A stretch of DNA of 64,000 nucleotides from UBA4572 sp049965515 (lineage in GTDB: Bacteria; Nitrospirota; Leptospirillia; Leptospirillales; Leptospirillaceae): the NCBI GenBank assembly GCA_049965515.1, contig JBMFWG010000004.1:1-64000 (forward strand), written 5' to 3'. Positions 9,027 through 18,004 of the stretch are shown one piece after another. Within the stretch, counting starts at the first letter, position 1. Each line of letters begins with the position of its first letter. The notes beneath the pieces were generated by a model that had not been told where the DNA came from, did not search any database, and was given only the letters and a program-made list of their open reading frames with translations. Both the position numbers and the translations under genes were made by a program.

Positions 9027-10286
9027 ATGTCCTATGACCGCTCTCAGCTTGCTTCCATTGTTACCAAAACCCGGGAGGCCTGCCGATCCTATGCCGTTCT
9101 GACATCGAAGAAAAAGAACGAGGCCCTTGCCAATATCGCCCGGGAACTCCTCGACCGTCGTGAAGTGATCCTTGAGGCCAATCGGGAGGACTATGAGGAG
9201 GGCCAGAAGTCAGGCCTCTCTCCGGCCATGTGCGACCGCCTCCTTCTGACGGGGCCAAGATTTGAGTCAATGGTCGCAGGACTCTCCGAGGTTGCAGTCC
9301 TGCCTGATCCAGTGGGGACCGCCGTCTCTCGATGGGAAAATCCCGATGGACTCATCATCGAAAAGGTCCGGGTTCCGATCGGGCTTGTGGGGGTCGTCTA
9401 CGAAGCTCGGCCTAATGTGACGGTCGAGGTGGCCTCTCTCTGCTTCAAGTCAGGAAACGGAGCCGTCCTGAAAGGGGGGAAGGAAGCCCGCAGGAGCAAT
9501 GCGGCCCTTTTCCTTGCGATCTGGGAAGGTCTCGCTCAGGCAAATGTCAATCCCGATGGTGTGGCTTTCCTTCCCTGGACCGACAGAAATGTGGTGGCGG
9601 ATCTCGTGGCCAACACATCCCTTGATGTGGTCATTCCCCGAGGGGGGCAATCCCTCATGGAGACGGTGGTGGCCCATGCGCGAGTTCCTGTCCTTCGTCA
9701 CGACCAGGGAATATGCCACATCTATGTGTCGGAATCAGCGCCCTTCCCCATGGCCCGGGACATTGTCCTTGATGCGAAGACCAATCGTCCGTCGACATGC
9801 AACTCCATGGAGACTCTGCTGGTTCACGAAGCCCAATCCGAGACCTTCGTTCGCCCCTTCCTGCACATTCTTAAAGAGAAGGGCGTCACCGTTTACGGCT
9901 GTCCTCGAACCCGCCACCTGGACTCCTCGGTCTCTCCGGCCTCTCCGGACACCTACCGAACAGAGTTTCTCTCTCTTGCCATGAATGTTCGTATCGTGGG
10001 AACCTTCGACGAAGCCCTCGATCACATCGCCCTCTACAGCTCGGGCCATACCGAGGCGATCGTCACTGCCGATGTGGGAGAGTCGGAGAGATTTTGTCGG
10101 GAGGTCGACTCTTCCTGCGTGATGGTCAATGCGTCCACAAGACTCCATGACGGCGGCGTCTTCGGCTTGGGGGCCGAAGTTGGCATCTCGACCACCCGGG
10201 TTCATGCTCGGGGAACGATGGGGCTTCCGGAACTCACCACAACCAAATACATGGTGCGTGGCCATGGACACCTTCGGGGGCGGTAG
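9027..10286 (+). CDS. proA: Gamma-glutamyl phosphate reductase
   Basis: The second proline-pathway enzyme, NADPH-dependent, of normal length (419 residues). It is an aldehyde-dehydrogenase fold with the catalytic cysteine in NRPSTCNSMETLLVH and the conserved GLGAEVGISTTRVHARGTMG near the C-terminus. CAAGGAG lies before the ATG. Its 3' end overlaps nadD by 23 bp. Confidence 0.96.
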   Translation: MSYDRSQLASIVTKTREACRSYAVLTSKKKNEALANIARELLDRREVILEANREDYEEGQKSGLSPAMCDRLLLTGPRFESMVAGLSEVAVLPDPVGTAVSRWENPDGLIIEKVRVPIGLVGVVYEARPNVTVEVASLCFKSGNGAVLKGGKEARRSNAALFLAIWEGLAQANVNPDGVAFLPWTDRNVVADLVANTSLDVVIPRGGQSLMETVVAHARVPVLRHDQGICHIYVSESAPFPMARDIVLDAKTNRPSTCNSMETLLVHEAQSETFVRPFLHILKEKGVTVYGCPRTRHLDSSVSPASPDTYRTEFLSLAMNVRIVGTFDEALDHIALYSSGHTEAIVTADVGESERFCREVDSSCVMVNASTRLHDGGVFGLGAEVGISTTRVHARGTMGLPELTTTKYMVRGHGHLRGR

Positions 10287-10992
10287 CCGAGGAGAGCGTC
10301 CCCGAGCGGCACTTTTCGGAGGAGCGTTCAATCCTCTTCACAAGGGCCATCTTGCTTTGGCCGAGGAGATTGAAAGGCGGCTGGGACTTGCAGAGGTGAT
10401 CTTTATCCCGACCGGACTTCCCCCTCATAAGGAACGTCCTGAGGTCACCTGCGAGGAGAGGGTCCACATGGTCGAGCTGGCTATTGCCGGGAGGCCCGGA
10501 TGGCGAGTGGTGGACATCGAATGCCGACTTCCGGGGCCCTCGCTGACCTCCCGGACCCTTACCCACCTCTCGTTGTCTCCACCTCCTTTTTTTGTGATGG
10601 GAGAGGATGCCTTCGCGGATTTCCTCGAGTGGGGTGGCCCCGAGATCATCCTTTCACTGAGCCATCTTGTGATCGTAACCCGGCCGGGGGCGGGGGGAAG
10701 CCACGCTCGCGATACCCTTCTTCGGGTGCTTGCCTTGTCGGGCTCTTTTCTGACGGAGAAGAATGTTCCCTCTCTCGATGATCTTCGTTCGGGACGGATG
10801 GAAGAGTGGGTTGCCGCTCTTCCGGCCTTTGGCACAACCCTCAGACTTCTGGCAATCGACTCGCTGGAGCTCTCCTCCACCCGCCTTCGATCGGACATTG
10901 CCTCCGGAAGCCCTGAGCGATGGGCCCATCTCTTGCCTGAGCCCGTCAAATCCTATATCGTTGAGCGAGGGCTTTATAAAGAAAAGTCCTGA
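10264..10992 (+). CDS. nadD: Nicotinate-nucleotide adenylyltransferase
   Basis: It forms deamido-NAD from NaMN and ATP. The nucleotidyltransferase signature LFGGAFNPLHKGHLALAE is at the N-terminus, and SLELSSTRLRSDI (the ISSTxIR motif) is near the C-terminus. At 242 residues it is slightly long for the family because of a loop around residues 140-180. The start is inside proA; ATG was chosen, and GTG two codons earlier is possible. A 136-bp gap follows before rsfS. Confidence 0.95.
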   Translation: MDTFGGGSRGERPRAALFGGAFNPLHKGHLALAEEIERRLGLAEVIFIPTGLPPHKERPEVTCEERVHMVELAIAGRPGWRVVDIECRLPGPSLTSRTLTHLSLSPPPFFVMGEDAFADFLEWGGPEIILSLSHLVIVTRPGAGGSHARDTLLRVLALSGSFLTEKNVPSLDDLRSGRMEEWVAALPAFGTTLRLLAIDSLELSSTRLRSDIASGSPERWAHLLPEPVKSYIVERGLYKEKS

Positions 10993-11128
10993 GGACACAA
11001 TAAAATGAAGTGACCGACCACGAAGATCTGACCTTTCCTGTACGCAGGATTTCTTCGGCAAGCTTGGGTCGCGTGATAGAATGAAACTACTGTTCTTTTT
11101 CATTGCTCTCTTACCAAGGAGTTTGATT

Positions 11129-11599
11129 GTGAGGTCGACCACGGACCGGACGGTTCGGAAGGAGGAGGGACTGGAGACGCTGGCCCGGGCCATGCGTTTT
11201 GCCGAGGTTCTTCTGGAAAAGAAAATTGAGGATGTCTGGGTGGTCGATGTGGCCGGGCTTTGCGGCTATGCGGACTGCCTCATTCTGGGTGATGCCGAGA
11301 ATGAACGACATATGCAGGCGGCCCTGGAAGGTCTTGATCATGCCATTTCTGTTCCCGGCAAAGGGTTTTCCCCCGAACAAGGGGGACGTTGGACACTTCT
11401 CGATCTTGATGACGTGGTGATCGATCTTTTTCTTCCCGGAACACGGGAGATCTACCGCCTGGAGGATCTCTATTCCGACGCGACTATTTATGTTTTTGAC
11501 CCTTCAGGAAAAAGTCGTCGAGTTCTTCCGGAAGAAAGACTCTCCCTCTACCGCGGAAAAAAACATGACATGCGAGAGACGGGATCCCTTTCCCCATGA
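11129..11599 (+). CDS. rsfS: Ribosomal silencing factor RsfS (Iojap/YbeB family)
   Basis: RsfS binds L14 on the 50S subunit and blocks subunit joining during starvation. Recognised from LLEKKIEDVWVVDVAG, DCLILGDAENERHMQA and VVIDLFLPGTREIYRLEDLY. The GTG start has AAGGAG with 7-base spacing. An in-frame ATG further upstream lacks one and would add a spurious hydrophobic stretch. The usual family length is 105-120 residues; here 156, with a variable tail. It overlaps the next gene by 4 bp. Confidence 0.92.
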   Translation: MRSTTDRTVRKEEGLETLARAMRFAEVLLEKKIEDVWVVDVAGLCGYADCLILGDAENERHMQAALEGLDHAISVPGKGFSPEQGGRWTLLDLDDVVIDLFLPGTREIYRLEDLYSDATIYVFDPSGKSRRVLPEERLSLYRGKKHDMRETGSLSP

Positions 11600-12996
11600 C
11601 TCGTCTGCTTCTCCTTGTCATGCTGGTTCTGGCCGTGGCACTTGTCAAGCTGGCCGAGTGGAACGACCAGAAGGTCTCCTTTCAAATTCTTCCCCATCGG
11701 GTTCTTCTTCTTCCCCAGATCACTCTCATCGTTCTGGCCTTCTCCTTGGGCGCGGCCCTCGTCTTTTTGATTCATGGACTTTCGGATCTTCTCGGATGGG
11801 TTAAAAATCTCCGGGAAAGCCGGGACGAGAAGAGGGCAGAGAGGGCGCAGGCACTCTGGAAGAGGACCTGGACGGAAATCAACCGCTCCCACATGCCGCA
11901 GGCCCTCTCGGTTCTTGAGCGTCTTGTGGCGCTCTTCCCAGACCACCGTGAGGCCCTTCTGCTGCTGGGAGATCTGAAGAGGTCTGCGGGAGATCATGTG
12001 GGTGCGATCCGGATACACCGGCGGGCTCGAGTTTTCGATGAGGAGGATGTTCGTCTGATCCTGGCCCTGGCTACCGATTACGAGTGTGCGGAAAGGGTGG
12101 AGGATGCCCTTGTGCTGTTCCGGGAATACTTCAAGAAGGAGGGACGAAACCGGGAAGTCCTTGAGGAATTCCGGAGATTGCTTATGCGGGAAGAGCGCTG
12201 GGAGGAAGCCCTTTCTGTGCAAACAGCCCTGGCGCGTTCCTTTGAAAAGGGGGAGAGACGCGATCGGGAGGTGGCCTTGCTGGTGGGGCTTCGATTCGAG
12301 GTGGGATCGCTCCTCCATCGCCAGGGAAATACCGAAGGAGCCCGGCGGGCCTTTCGTGGGGCGCTGAAAATTGATCCTGCATTTACGCCGGCCCGTCTGG
12401 GACTTGCGGAAGCTCAAATTGCCGAAGGCCGGGAAAAGGAGGGAATCGAAAACCTCCAGGAAGGCTGGACGCGCACTTCCGAGACGCTCTACCTCGTCCG
12501 GCTCGAGGAGTTCTATCTCGAGAAGGGAAACCCCGATGCCATCCTCTCTTTATATTCCAAGGCCCTCGATCGCCATCCCGGCAATCCGTCTCTCTCTTTT
12601 CACAAGGCCCGGGTTTTTAATCGCCTGGGAATGGAAGACGAGTCCCTCTCGCTCCTCGAATCCCTGGAAGGAGAAGCCGCCTGGGGCGGGGAGTACTACC
12701 GCCTGATGGGGGAACTCTACGAAAAACGCCATCAGATGGACTTGGCCCTCGAGTGCTTTCGGAAGATCCTCTCCTTGGAACTTCCCTTTGATCTGCCCTA
12801 TGGATGCAGGAACTGCCGGACCTTTCTTCCCGAATGGTCTGGACGATGTCCCTCGTGCCATCAGTGGAACACCATCTTTCGTACCGATGGTCAGGTTCTC
12901 CCTGGATCGGGGGCTCCGCCGGTTGTCGATCCTGCCATCGCACTCTCCCACCGGACCGCCTATCAGGAGTATTTTGCCGGTCCCGGCCTGACATGA
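11596..12996 (+). CDS. LapA-like/LapB-like fusion: membrane-anchored TPR protein with rubredoxin-type tail
   Basis: Residues 1-65 contain two membrane segments flanking a short polar stretch, as in LapA (DUF1049). Residues about 85-400 are TPR-like helices (for example GNTEGARRAFRGALKIDPAF). Residues about 400-425 hold CRNC and CPSC around WSGR, matching the rubredoxin-like metal-binding tail of LapB/YciM, the adaptor that directs FtsH degradation of LpxC in enterobacteria. E. coli encodes LapA and LapB separately; here they appear joined. A role in lipopolysaccharide control is inferred. It shares ATGA with comFC. Confidence 0.8.
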   Translation: MTRLLLLVMLVLAVALVKLAEWNDQKVSFQILPHRVLLLPQITLIVLAFSLGAALVFLIHGLSDLLGWVKNLRESRDEKRAERAQALWKRTWTEINRSHMPQALSVLERLVALFPDHREALLLLGDLKRSAGDHVGAIRIHRRARVFDEEDVRLILALATDYECAERVEDALVLFREYFKKEGRNREVLEEFRRLLMREERWEEALSVQTALARSFEKGERRDREVALLVGLRFEVGSLLHRQGNTEGARRAFRGALKIDPAFTPARLGLAEAQIAEGREKEGIENLQEGWTRTSETLYLVRLEEFYLEKGNPDAILSLYSKALDRHPGNPSLSFHKARVFNRLGMEDESLSLLESLEGEAAWGGEYYRLMGELYEKRHQMDLALECFRKILSLELPFDLPYGCRNCRTFLPEWSGRCPSCHQWNTIFRTDGQVLPGSGAPPVVDPAIALSHRTAYQEYFAGPGLT

Positions 12997-13652
12997 CCTT
13001 GCCCGCCGGGCGTTTTTCCAGCGGGATTTCTCTTCTCTCCGGTCTTTTCTCCCGGCTCTGCCTCTCATGTCGCCGGCCTTCCGGCTCGGGATCCCTCTGT
13101 CTTCCCTGTCGCGATGATCCTGCCTGGCTCGTTCCCGTGTCCTTATCGGTGCGTGGAGGTATTCCGATCCGATCCCTGTTCCCCGATGAAGGAGCTCCGG
13201 GGCGTCTTTTTAGGGTGGCAAAATTTTTGGGAAACCGTCATGCCCTCGATCTTCTTCTGGACCGGGGAGACATTTTCGGGCTCCGTCCCTCAACCGCCTC
13301 CCTCCTCCTTCCTGTTCCTTCGGGTCGCTCCCGTCTTATTTCCCGGGATCTTTCCGTGCCCGATGTCCTGGCCCACAGGCTCTCTTTGGGAGAGATCCCC
13401 GTCTGTCTCACGGGACTTCGTCGGACCGGAAAATTTGCCCAAAAAGAACGCTCGCGCCAGGAGAGGAGGGAGGCCTTCTTTTCCCCCCACTTTCACCTCG
13501 ATTCCGGAGAGTTTTCCAGGGTCCCTCCCCAAGGAGTTGTCATCGTGGATGATCTTCTTGTCACAGGATGGACGGTCCGGGCGATTGTCCGTCTTCTCGC
13601 CCTGTCTGGAGTCGAAACGGGGGCTATCGTGACTCTGCTTCATCGATCGTGA
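12993..13652 (+). CDS. comFC: ComF-family phosphoribosyltransferase-like protein
   Basis: A 219-residue protein with an N-terminal zinc-finger-like pair (CLSC, CLPC) and a phosphoribosyltransferase motif GVVIVDDLLVTGWTV, the ComFC/GntX pattern. Homologues are needed for natural transformation in several bacteria. The usual RxxxxQ..L..R region is represented by LRRTGKFAQKERSRQERRE. It is the last gene of the rplU operon. Its 3' end overlaps the convergent LysR gene by 13 bp. Confidence 0.85.
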   Translation: MTLPAGRFSSGISLLSGLFSRLCLSCRRPSGSGSLCLPCRDDPAWLVPVSLSVRGGIPIRSLFPDEGAPGRLFRVAKFLGNRHALDLLLDRGDIFGLRPSTASLLLPVPSGRSRLISRDLSVPDVLAHRLSLGEIPVCLTGLRRTGKFAQKERSRQERREAFFSPHFHLDSGEFSRVPPQGVVIVDDLLVTGWTVRAIVRLLALSGVETGAIVTLLHRS

Positions 13653-14566
13653 TGGGGGGGAGGCAAGGGGAGGTGTTCTTTGACCAGAAGCTGCAGGAAG
13701 AGATCGGCCGGAGGGGAGATCTTTTTCTGAGGAACGAAGATCCAGAAATTCCTGACTGGTGAAAACCCCTCGACGGTCACAGTTCTCAGGAGTCCCGATT
13801 CATGAGGCCGGAGGCAGAGGGAGGAGATGAAGGCGAGACCGGTCCCCAGCGCCACCAGCTCTTTGATGGCTTCGGGATTGTCGACGGTCATGACCGTTCT
13901 AAAAGAGTCGGGAGGAAGATTCTTTTCCAGCAGCTCCCGCTCGATGACCTGTCGTGTTCCGGAGCCGGCTTCTCGGCCAATGAAGGGAAGCCTACGGAGT
14001 GTGTCGAGAGAGACCGGTCCGGAGGAGGGAATAAGAGGGTGACTCAGGGAGTCGATGAGGACGAGACGGTCGTGATCTAGGAATTTCCGGTCGAGGGCAA
14101 TCCCCTGAGTCCGAGTTGGCTCCCCTTCGATGAGTCCTAGATCGATTTCCGAGGCCTTGAGGTCATGGAGAATCTGGTGGGTATTGGCGACGGCGAGGCT
14201 TGCGGTAATTCGGGAATTTTCCCGAAGAAACTTCGCCAGAAGGGGAGGCAGGAGGTATGTTCCGATGGTCATGGAGGCCCCGATTCTGAGATGGCCTTGA
14301 GGCGTGTCCTCAAGCGGTCGGACTACCTCCCGGGCTTCCTCCATTTGCTGGATGATTGATCGGGCCAGGGGAAGGAGCTTTCTGCCGGCTTCTGTCAGAA
14401 GAATCTTCTTTCCGGTGCGTTCGAAGAGTTTGACTTTCAAATCTTTTTCGAGGGATTTGACCTGAAGGCTCACCGCCGGTTGCGTCAAAAAAAGAGATTC
14501 CCCTGCCTGGGTAAAGCTCTGGTATTCTGCGACCTTGAGAAAGACCTTGAGCTGGTCATTGGTCAT
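13640..14566 (-). CDS. LysR-family transcriptional regulator
   Basis: A 308-residue LysR regulator. The winged HTH is near the N-terminus (VFLKVAEYQSFTQAGESLFL then TQPAVSLQVKSLEKDL), and an effector domain with periplasmic-binding fold follows from about residue 90. Its sequence resembles the CysB/CbbR-like selenium/sulfur group (a TQPAVSLQVK recognition helix and GASMTIGTYLLPPLLAKF). The target is unclear because the upstream neighbours are same-strand lipoprotein genes. GGAGA is the likely ribosome-binding site. Confidence 0.88.
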   Translation of the reverse strand: MTNDQLKVFLKVAEYQSFTQAGESLFLTQPAVSLQVKSLEKDLKVKLFERTGKKILLTEAGRKLLPLARSIIQQMEEAREVVRPLEDTPQGHLRIGASMTIGTYLLPPLLAKFLRENSRITASLAVANTHQILHDLKASEIDLGLIEGEPTRTQGIALDRKFLDHDRLVLIDSLSHPLIPSSGPVSLDTLRRLPFIGREAGSGTRQVIERELLEKNLPPDSFRTVMTVDNPEAIKELVALGTGLAFISSLCLRPHESGLLRTVTVEGFSPVRNFWIFVPQKKISPPADLFLQLLVKEHLPLPPPHHDR

Positions 14567-14801
14567 AAAATCAAATCTCCGGGAAAGATGATGTTGAGAG
14601 TCAGGTTTCAGGCAAGAATATCACAGCCCGGGGTCCTCCGCTCCTCCTCATGCAAAGGAGAAGCCGGATCGGGACGTCTCTTCCCGGAGAGTCCCTCTCT
14701 TTTAACTTCCGCTTACGCTTGCCGAGGCCCTTTCGTGGCATTGGGCCCCCGCAACGATTGAGCCACTCTCCCCCAAAATTTCTGTCGATGGCTAACTTGT
14801 C

Positions 14802-15266
14802 TCAGGATTTTCCGGAAGAATCCTTTTTCCCCATGTGCCTCGAAGAGGATGGGGGAGAGACTCCCGGCTTTGTGGGCGAGTGGTCAAAACGGATCGGTGT
14901 CCCCCGGACGGTGGTACAGGTCAGAGTATAGACATTGTAGAGAGGAAAGAAGTTATAAAGCGAGGTCGAGGTTGCGACATGAACAAGTCCGTCCGCGTGG
15001 AGGGAGGGGTTCTTCTTGAAGGCATCTCTCATGGCTGACTCAAGATCAGAATCTCCCCAGGGAATGATCCCCAAAATAAAATGTCGGCAAGCCCGTCCCT
15101 CGATCGGATGTCCGACTCGGTGAAAGACGTGAGAATCGTGGGGACCGAGATCCGTTTCCGTCTCGCTGTCGGAGAGGAGGCCGATCGAGCCGGTCGACGT
15201 GCAACCGGCGGCAAAGAGCAGGAGGGCAATTCCGGCAGACAAGAGAATGTTTCGGGATGTTTTCAT
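14802..15266 (-). CDS. TRL-like family lipoprotein
   Basis: A 154-residue lipoprotein: MKTSRNILLSAGIALLLFAAGC gives a type II signal, with AAGGAG at 7-base spacing. The mature part has FILGIIPWGDSDLESAMRDA followed by LYNFFPLYNVYTLTCTTVRG, the pattern of TRL-like (PF13146-type) small lipoproteins of unknown function. The C-terminus is Ser/Pro-rich. A second small lipoprotein gene lies upstream on the same strand. Confidence 0.7.
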   Translation of the reverse strand: MKTSRNILLSAGIALLLFAAGCTSTGSIGLLSDSETETDLGPHDSHVFHRVGHPIEGRACRHFILGIIPWGDSDLESAMRDAFKKNPSLHADGLVHVATSTSLYNFFPLYNVYTLTCTTVRGTPIRFDHSPTKPGVSPPSSSRHMGKKDSSGKS

Positions 15267-15419
15267 CAAAATGCTCCTTGGTCAGGTGAGGTGAGGAGAA
15301 CAGGCGGAGAGGTTGGTATTTCCCCCGTCGGACTCTCTTGGTCCACATCCTGCTCCAATGCCCCTTCGCAATTCTCTCGAAAGGGGGCTTGGAGCAGGGC
15401 ATGCCGTTTTTTGGTGCCA

Positions 15420-15740
15420 TTACTTGGCGTGGGCTTTCGTCTTGTGACGGACGCTCCGGCTGTTTGCCGAGACGTCCGACATGGGGCCCTTTGTATCGTG
15501 CATAAACGCGGTGGCGACGGGGGGGCCAGCAATAGAGGAGTGGTTGGTGGCCTTGTAGGCATAAGGGGTATAGCCTCCCCCGCAACAACAGGTGCATTCG
15601 GGGACGTAGGCCGGACCATAAACTCCCGATGTTGCTCCGCAGCCACCAAACAGCATCAAAAGGCCAAGAAACATGATCCGTGTGAAGGAGTGTCGTGGGG
15701 AAGGATCCGCCCGTTGGGGAGCCTTCATCCGTGTGTTCAT
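15420..15740 (-). CDS. Small cysteine-rich lipoprotein, unknown function
   Basis: A 106-residue predicted lipoprotein with lipobox LMLFGGC at about residue 34. The mature protein starts with a short Gly/Tyr/Pro segment carrying ECTCCCGGG, which could bind metal or form disulfides, and ends in a basic stretch. GGGAGAGG precedes the ATG. I do not recognise the family. It lies 153 bp upstream of the TRL-like gene on the same strand and may be co-transcribed. Confidence 0.6.
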   Translation of the reverse strand: MNTRMKAPQRADPSPRHSFTRIMFLGLLMLFGGCGATSGVYGPAYVPECTCCCGGGYTPYAYKATNHSSIAGPPVATAFMHDTKGPMSDVSANSRSVRHKTKAHAK

Positions 15741-16059
15741 GGGCCTCTCCCGGCGAAAAGGTGAATGCTGTCAAAACCTGCTTGGAGTACAATGAAACTA
15801 AAAATAACTTAAGTATTTATATTTAATGAATATTTATTATGTCAACTCCTTTGGAAAGGAATTTTAATGGAGAGAATCATCTCGTCCGTGACGGGCGATC
15901 CTCCCGCCATACATCCCCCGGTCCGACCCTTCGGAATCCGCTTGGTCTCGTTCTTTTTATTGATTTCCCGGCCGTCTGGAATGTAAAATAGAAAGAAATT
16001 GAGGGGAGAGTGGTCTGTGACCGCCATCTTCAGGGGCAGGGGGTTTTAGGGGTGGCATC

Positions 16060-16076
16060 TGAGGGATCATCCCTCA
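16060..16076. promoter_or_regulatory. Perfect 17-bp palindrome, candidate operator
   Basis: TGAGGGATCATCCCTCA is perfectly symmetrical around one central base and lies about 100 bp upstream of the BI-1 start. The binding protein is unknown. Confidence 0.4.
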
Positions 16077-16147
16077 AGTCCCCCCCCCTCCCGCAGGGTT
16101 TGAGCCCCGGAAAAAACTCTCCCATGCGCTTTTCCCCGTTTATGACA

Positions 16148-16163
16148 CCCCTTGATCAAGGGG
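16148..16163. promoter_or_regulatory. Perfect 16-bp palindrome next to the BI-1 ribosome-binding site
   Basis: CCCCTTGATCAAGGGG has no loop and stops two bases before the AAAGGAG of the downstream gene. It is better suited to a dimeric DNA-binding protein than to an RNA hairpin, though a hairpin there would also affect translation. Confidence 0.4.
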
Positions 16164-16177
16164 CGAAAGGAGTTTCG

Positions 16178-16867
16178 ATGCAACCCCTGCTTTCCAATGG
16201 TCCCGTCGTCGAAGGGCGGCGGTCGGCCGCATCTCTGAATCGTTTTATGATGAAGGTCTATGGCCTTCTCTCTCTCATGTTTCTCTTTTCCGGAATCGGA
16301 GCCGTCTGGGGCATGAGCAGCGGCCTTCGGATTGTGGGCCCCCATCCCATTATTCTGGCCATCGCCATGTTCGGTACTCTCTTTGGCCTGATGGCCGTTC
16401 AGAAGGTTCCGGGGGTCAACGTGGCCGTTATGTCCTTCTTTGCCGCCCTGATGGGAGCGTCTCTCGGACCGATTCTCTTTGCGCTTTTGCGATCGCCAGG
16501 TGGCGCGGCGATTCTCTCCGATGCCCTTTTCCTCACCATGGCGATTTTCTTTGGGCTGACCTTTTATGCCATTGTCTCAGGAAAGAGCTTCTCCTTCATG
16601 GGAAGCTTCCTGTTTACGGGGCTAATCATCGTGGTGATCCTCTCCATCGTCCAGATCTTCTTCCACCCGCCCCTCTTTCAGGCGGTGGTTTCCGGAATGG
16701 CTGCCCTTCTCTTTTCTGGGCTTATTCTCTTTGATACCAGCCGAATTCTGGAGTCCTCGGAGGAGGAGCTGACCCCGGTAATGGCGGTCGTCTCCCTTTA
16801 CCTTGATGTCTTTAACCTGTTTGTCAGCCTGCTCAGGCTCCTGGAGATCTTCAAGGGCGAGGAGTAA
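16178..16867 (+). CDS. Bax inhibitor-1/YccA-family membrane protein
   Basis: A 229-residue inner-membrane protein with about seven hydrophobic segments, no signal peptide, and the BI-1 C-terminal signature LILFDTSRILESSEEE followed by VVSLYLDVFNLFVSLLRLLE. Bacterial members include YccA, an FtsH modulator, and YetJ, a pH-dependent calcium leak channel. The start is set by AAAGGAG with 5-base spacing. It lies 41 bp before ilvE. Confidence 0.9.
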   Translation: MQPLLSNGPVVEGRRSAASLNRFMMKVYGLLSLMFLFSGIGAVWGMSSGLRIVGPHPIILAIAMFGTLFGLMAVQKVPGVNVAVMSFFAALMGASLGPILFALLRSPGGAAILSDALFLTMAIFFGLTFYAIVSGKSFSFMGSFLFTGLIIVVILSIVQIFFHPPLFQAVVSGMAALLFSGLILFDTSRILESSEEELTPVMAVVSLYLDVFNLFVSLLRLLEIFKGEE

Positions 16868-16908
16868 TCCCGCCCTTTCCCCCCTCTTTTCCTGACGAAG
16901 GAGCTCTC

Positions 16909-17838
16909 ATGTTGAAGGAAAGCCGCTGGATTTTTATGGATGACAAGATGGTTCCGTGGCAGGAGGCCAATATTCATGTTCTGACCCACTCCCTCCACTA
17001 CGGAATGGCGGTTTTCGAGGGGATCCGCGCCTACAAGGGCAGCGATGGAACCCATATATTCCGTTTGGCCGAACATACCGAGCGCCTTCTCAGTTCGGCC
17101 CGGGTGATGCAGATGGGGGGAGATTTTACCCTCAAGGGTGTCATGGATGCCACCTCCCGCGTGGTGGTCGAAAATGGCCTCGACTCCTGCTACATCCGTC
17201 CGATTATCTTTATCGGTTATGGCGACATGGGAATCTACGCCAAGAAAAATCCCGTTCGCCTCTCCATCGCGGCTTGGGAGTGGGGAACCTACCTAGGAGA
17301 GGAGGGGCTGGCCCGAGGTATTCGGGCGAAGGTGAGTTCCTATACCCGCTTCGGGACGAATACCTTTCTTGCCCGGGCAAAGGTCTCGGCGCACTATGTC
17401 AATTCCCAGCTGGCCAAGTGGGAGGTGAAGGGTGCGGGGTATGACGAGGCCATTCTTCTCGACTCCGATGGCATGGTAGCGGAGGGTCCGGGAGAAAACA
17501 TCTTCATCGTCAAGAAGGGAGTGCTGAAGACCCCCCCGCTTCGATCAGTCCTTGATGGGATTACCCGTCATAGCGTGATGACCCTGGCCCGGGAGGAAGG
17601 GATTCCTGTTGTCGAGGAGGCCTTGACCCGTGACGATCTCTATCTCGCCGATGAGGCCTTCTTTACAGGGACGGCGGCAGAGATGACCCCGATTCGCGAA
17701 ATTGATGACCGCTCCATCGGTACGGGAAAGCCGGGACCGGTGACCCAGAGACTGCAGAAGATCTTTTTTGACATCGTCCGGGGGAATGTCTCCCGTCACT
17801 CAGAATGGCGTACAACGGTCGTTCCCCGTCTCGTCTGA
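16909..17838 (+). CDS. ilvE: Branched-chain amino acid aminotransferase
   Basis: A 309-residue fold-type IV PLP enzyme that performs the last transamination in Ile, Leu and Val synthesis. Visible are the N-terminal HYGMAVFEGIRAY motif, the PLP lysine in NTFLARAKVSAHYVNSQLAK, the EGPGENIF phosphate-binding segment and the late FFTGTAAEMTPI motif. GAAGGAG precedes the ATG. Length is normal. Confidence 0.95.
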   Translation: MLKESRWIFMDDKMVPWQEANIHVLTHSLHYGMAVFEGIRAYKGSDGTHIFRLAEHTERLLSSARVMQMGGDFTLKGVMDATSRVVVENGLDSCYIRPIIFIGYGDMGIYAKKNPVRLSIAAWEWGTYLGEEGLARGIRAKVSSYTRFGTNTFLARAKVSAHYVNSQLAKWEVKGAGYDEAILLDSDGMVAEGPGENIFIVKKGVLKTPPLRSVLDGITRHSVMTLAREEGIPVVEEALTRDDLYLADEAFFTGTAAEMTPIREIDDRSIGTGKPGPVTQRLQKIFFDIVRGNVSRHSEWRTTVVPRLV

Positions 17839-18004
17839 CATCGCCTTGGTTTCAGGAGTCTTCATCATAGAGCACGGTTAAACTTCCGAAGACCTCCTGA
17901 ACCTCATCGAAAGGACGTCCGCCACGGCTGCCACAAAAAAGACCAAAGGCCGGCCGTCCCCTCCTGACTGGGCGGGTGCCCTTCCGGAGCGCACCCTGTT
18001 TCTC

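Larger units (their letters stand above)
15741..16177. other. Intergenic regulatory region upstream of the BI-1 gene
   Basis: The first 100 bp are very AT-rich (around 15790-15840), consistent with promoters for the leftward lipoprotein genes. The rest holds two perfect palindromes. Open frames here (15842-16027 on the minus strand and a 5' extension of the BI-1 frame) lack ribosome-binding sites or recognisable protein features. Confidence 0.55.

Noticed and set aside
15842..16027. 61-residue minus-strand frame in the BI-1 upstream region
   Set aside because: No ribosome-binding site and no protein features; the region looks regulatory.
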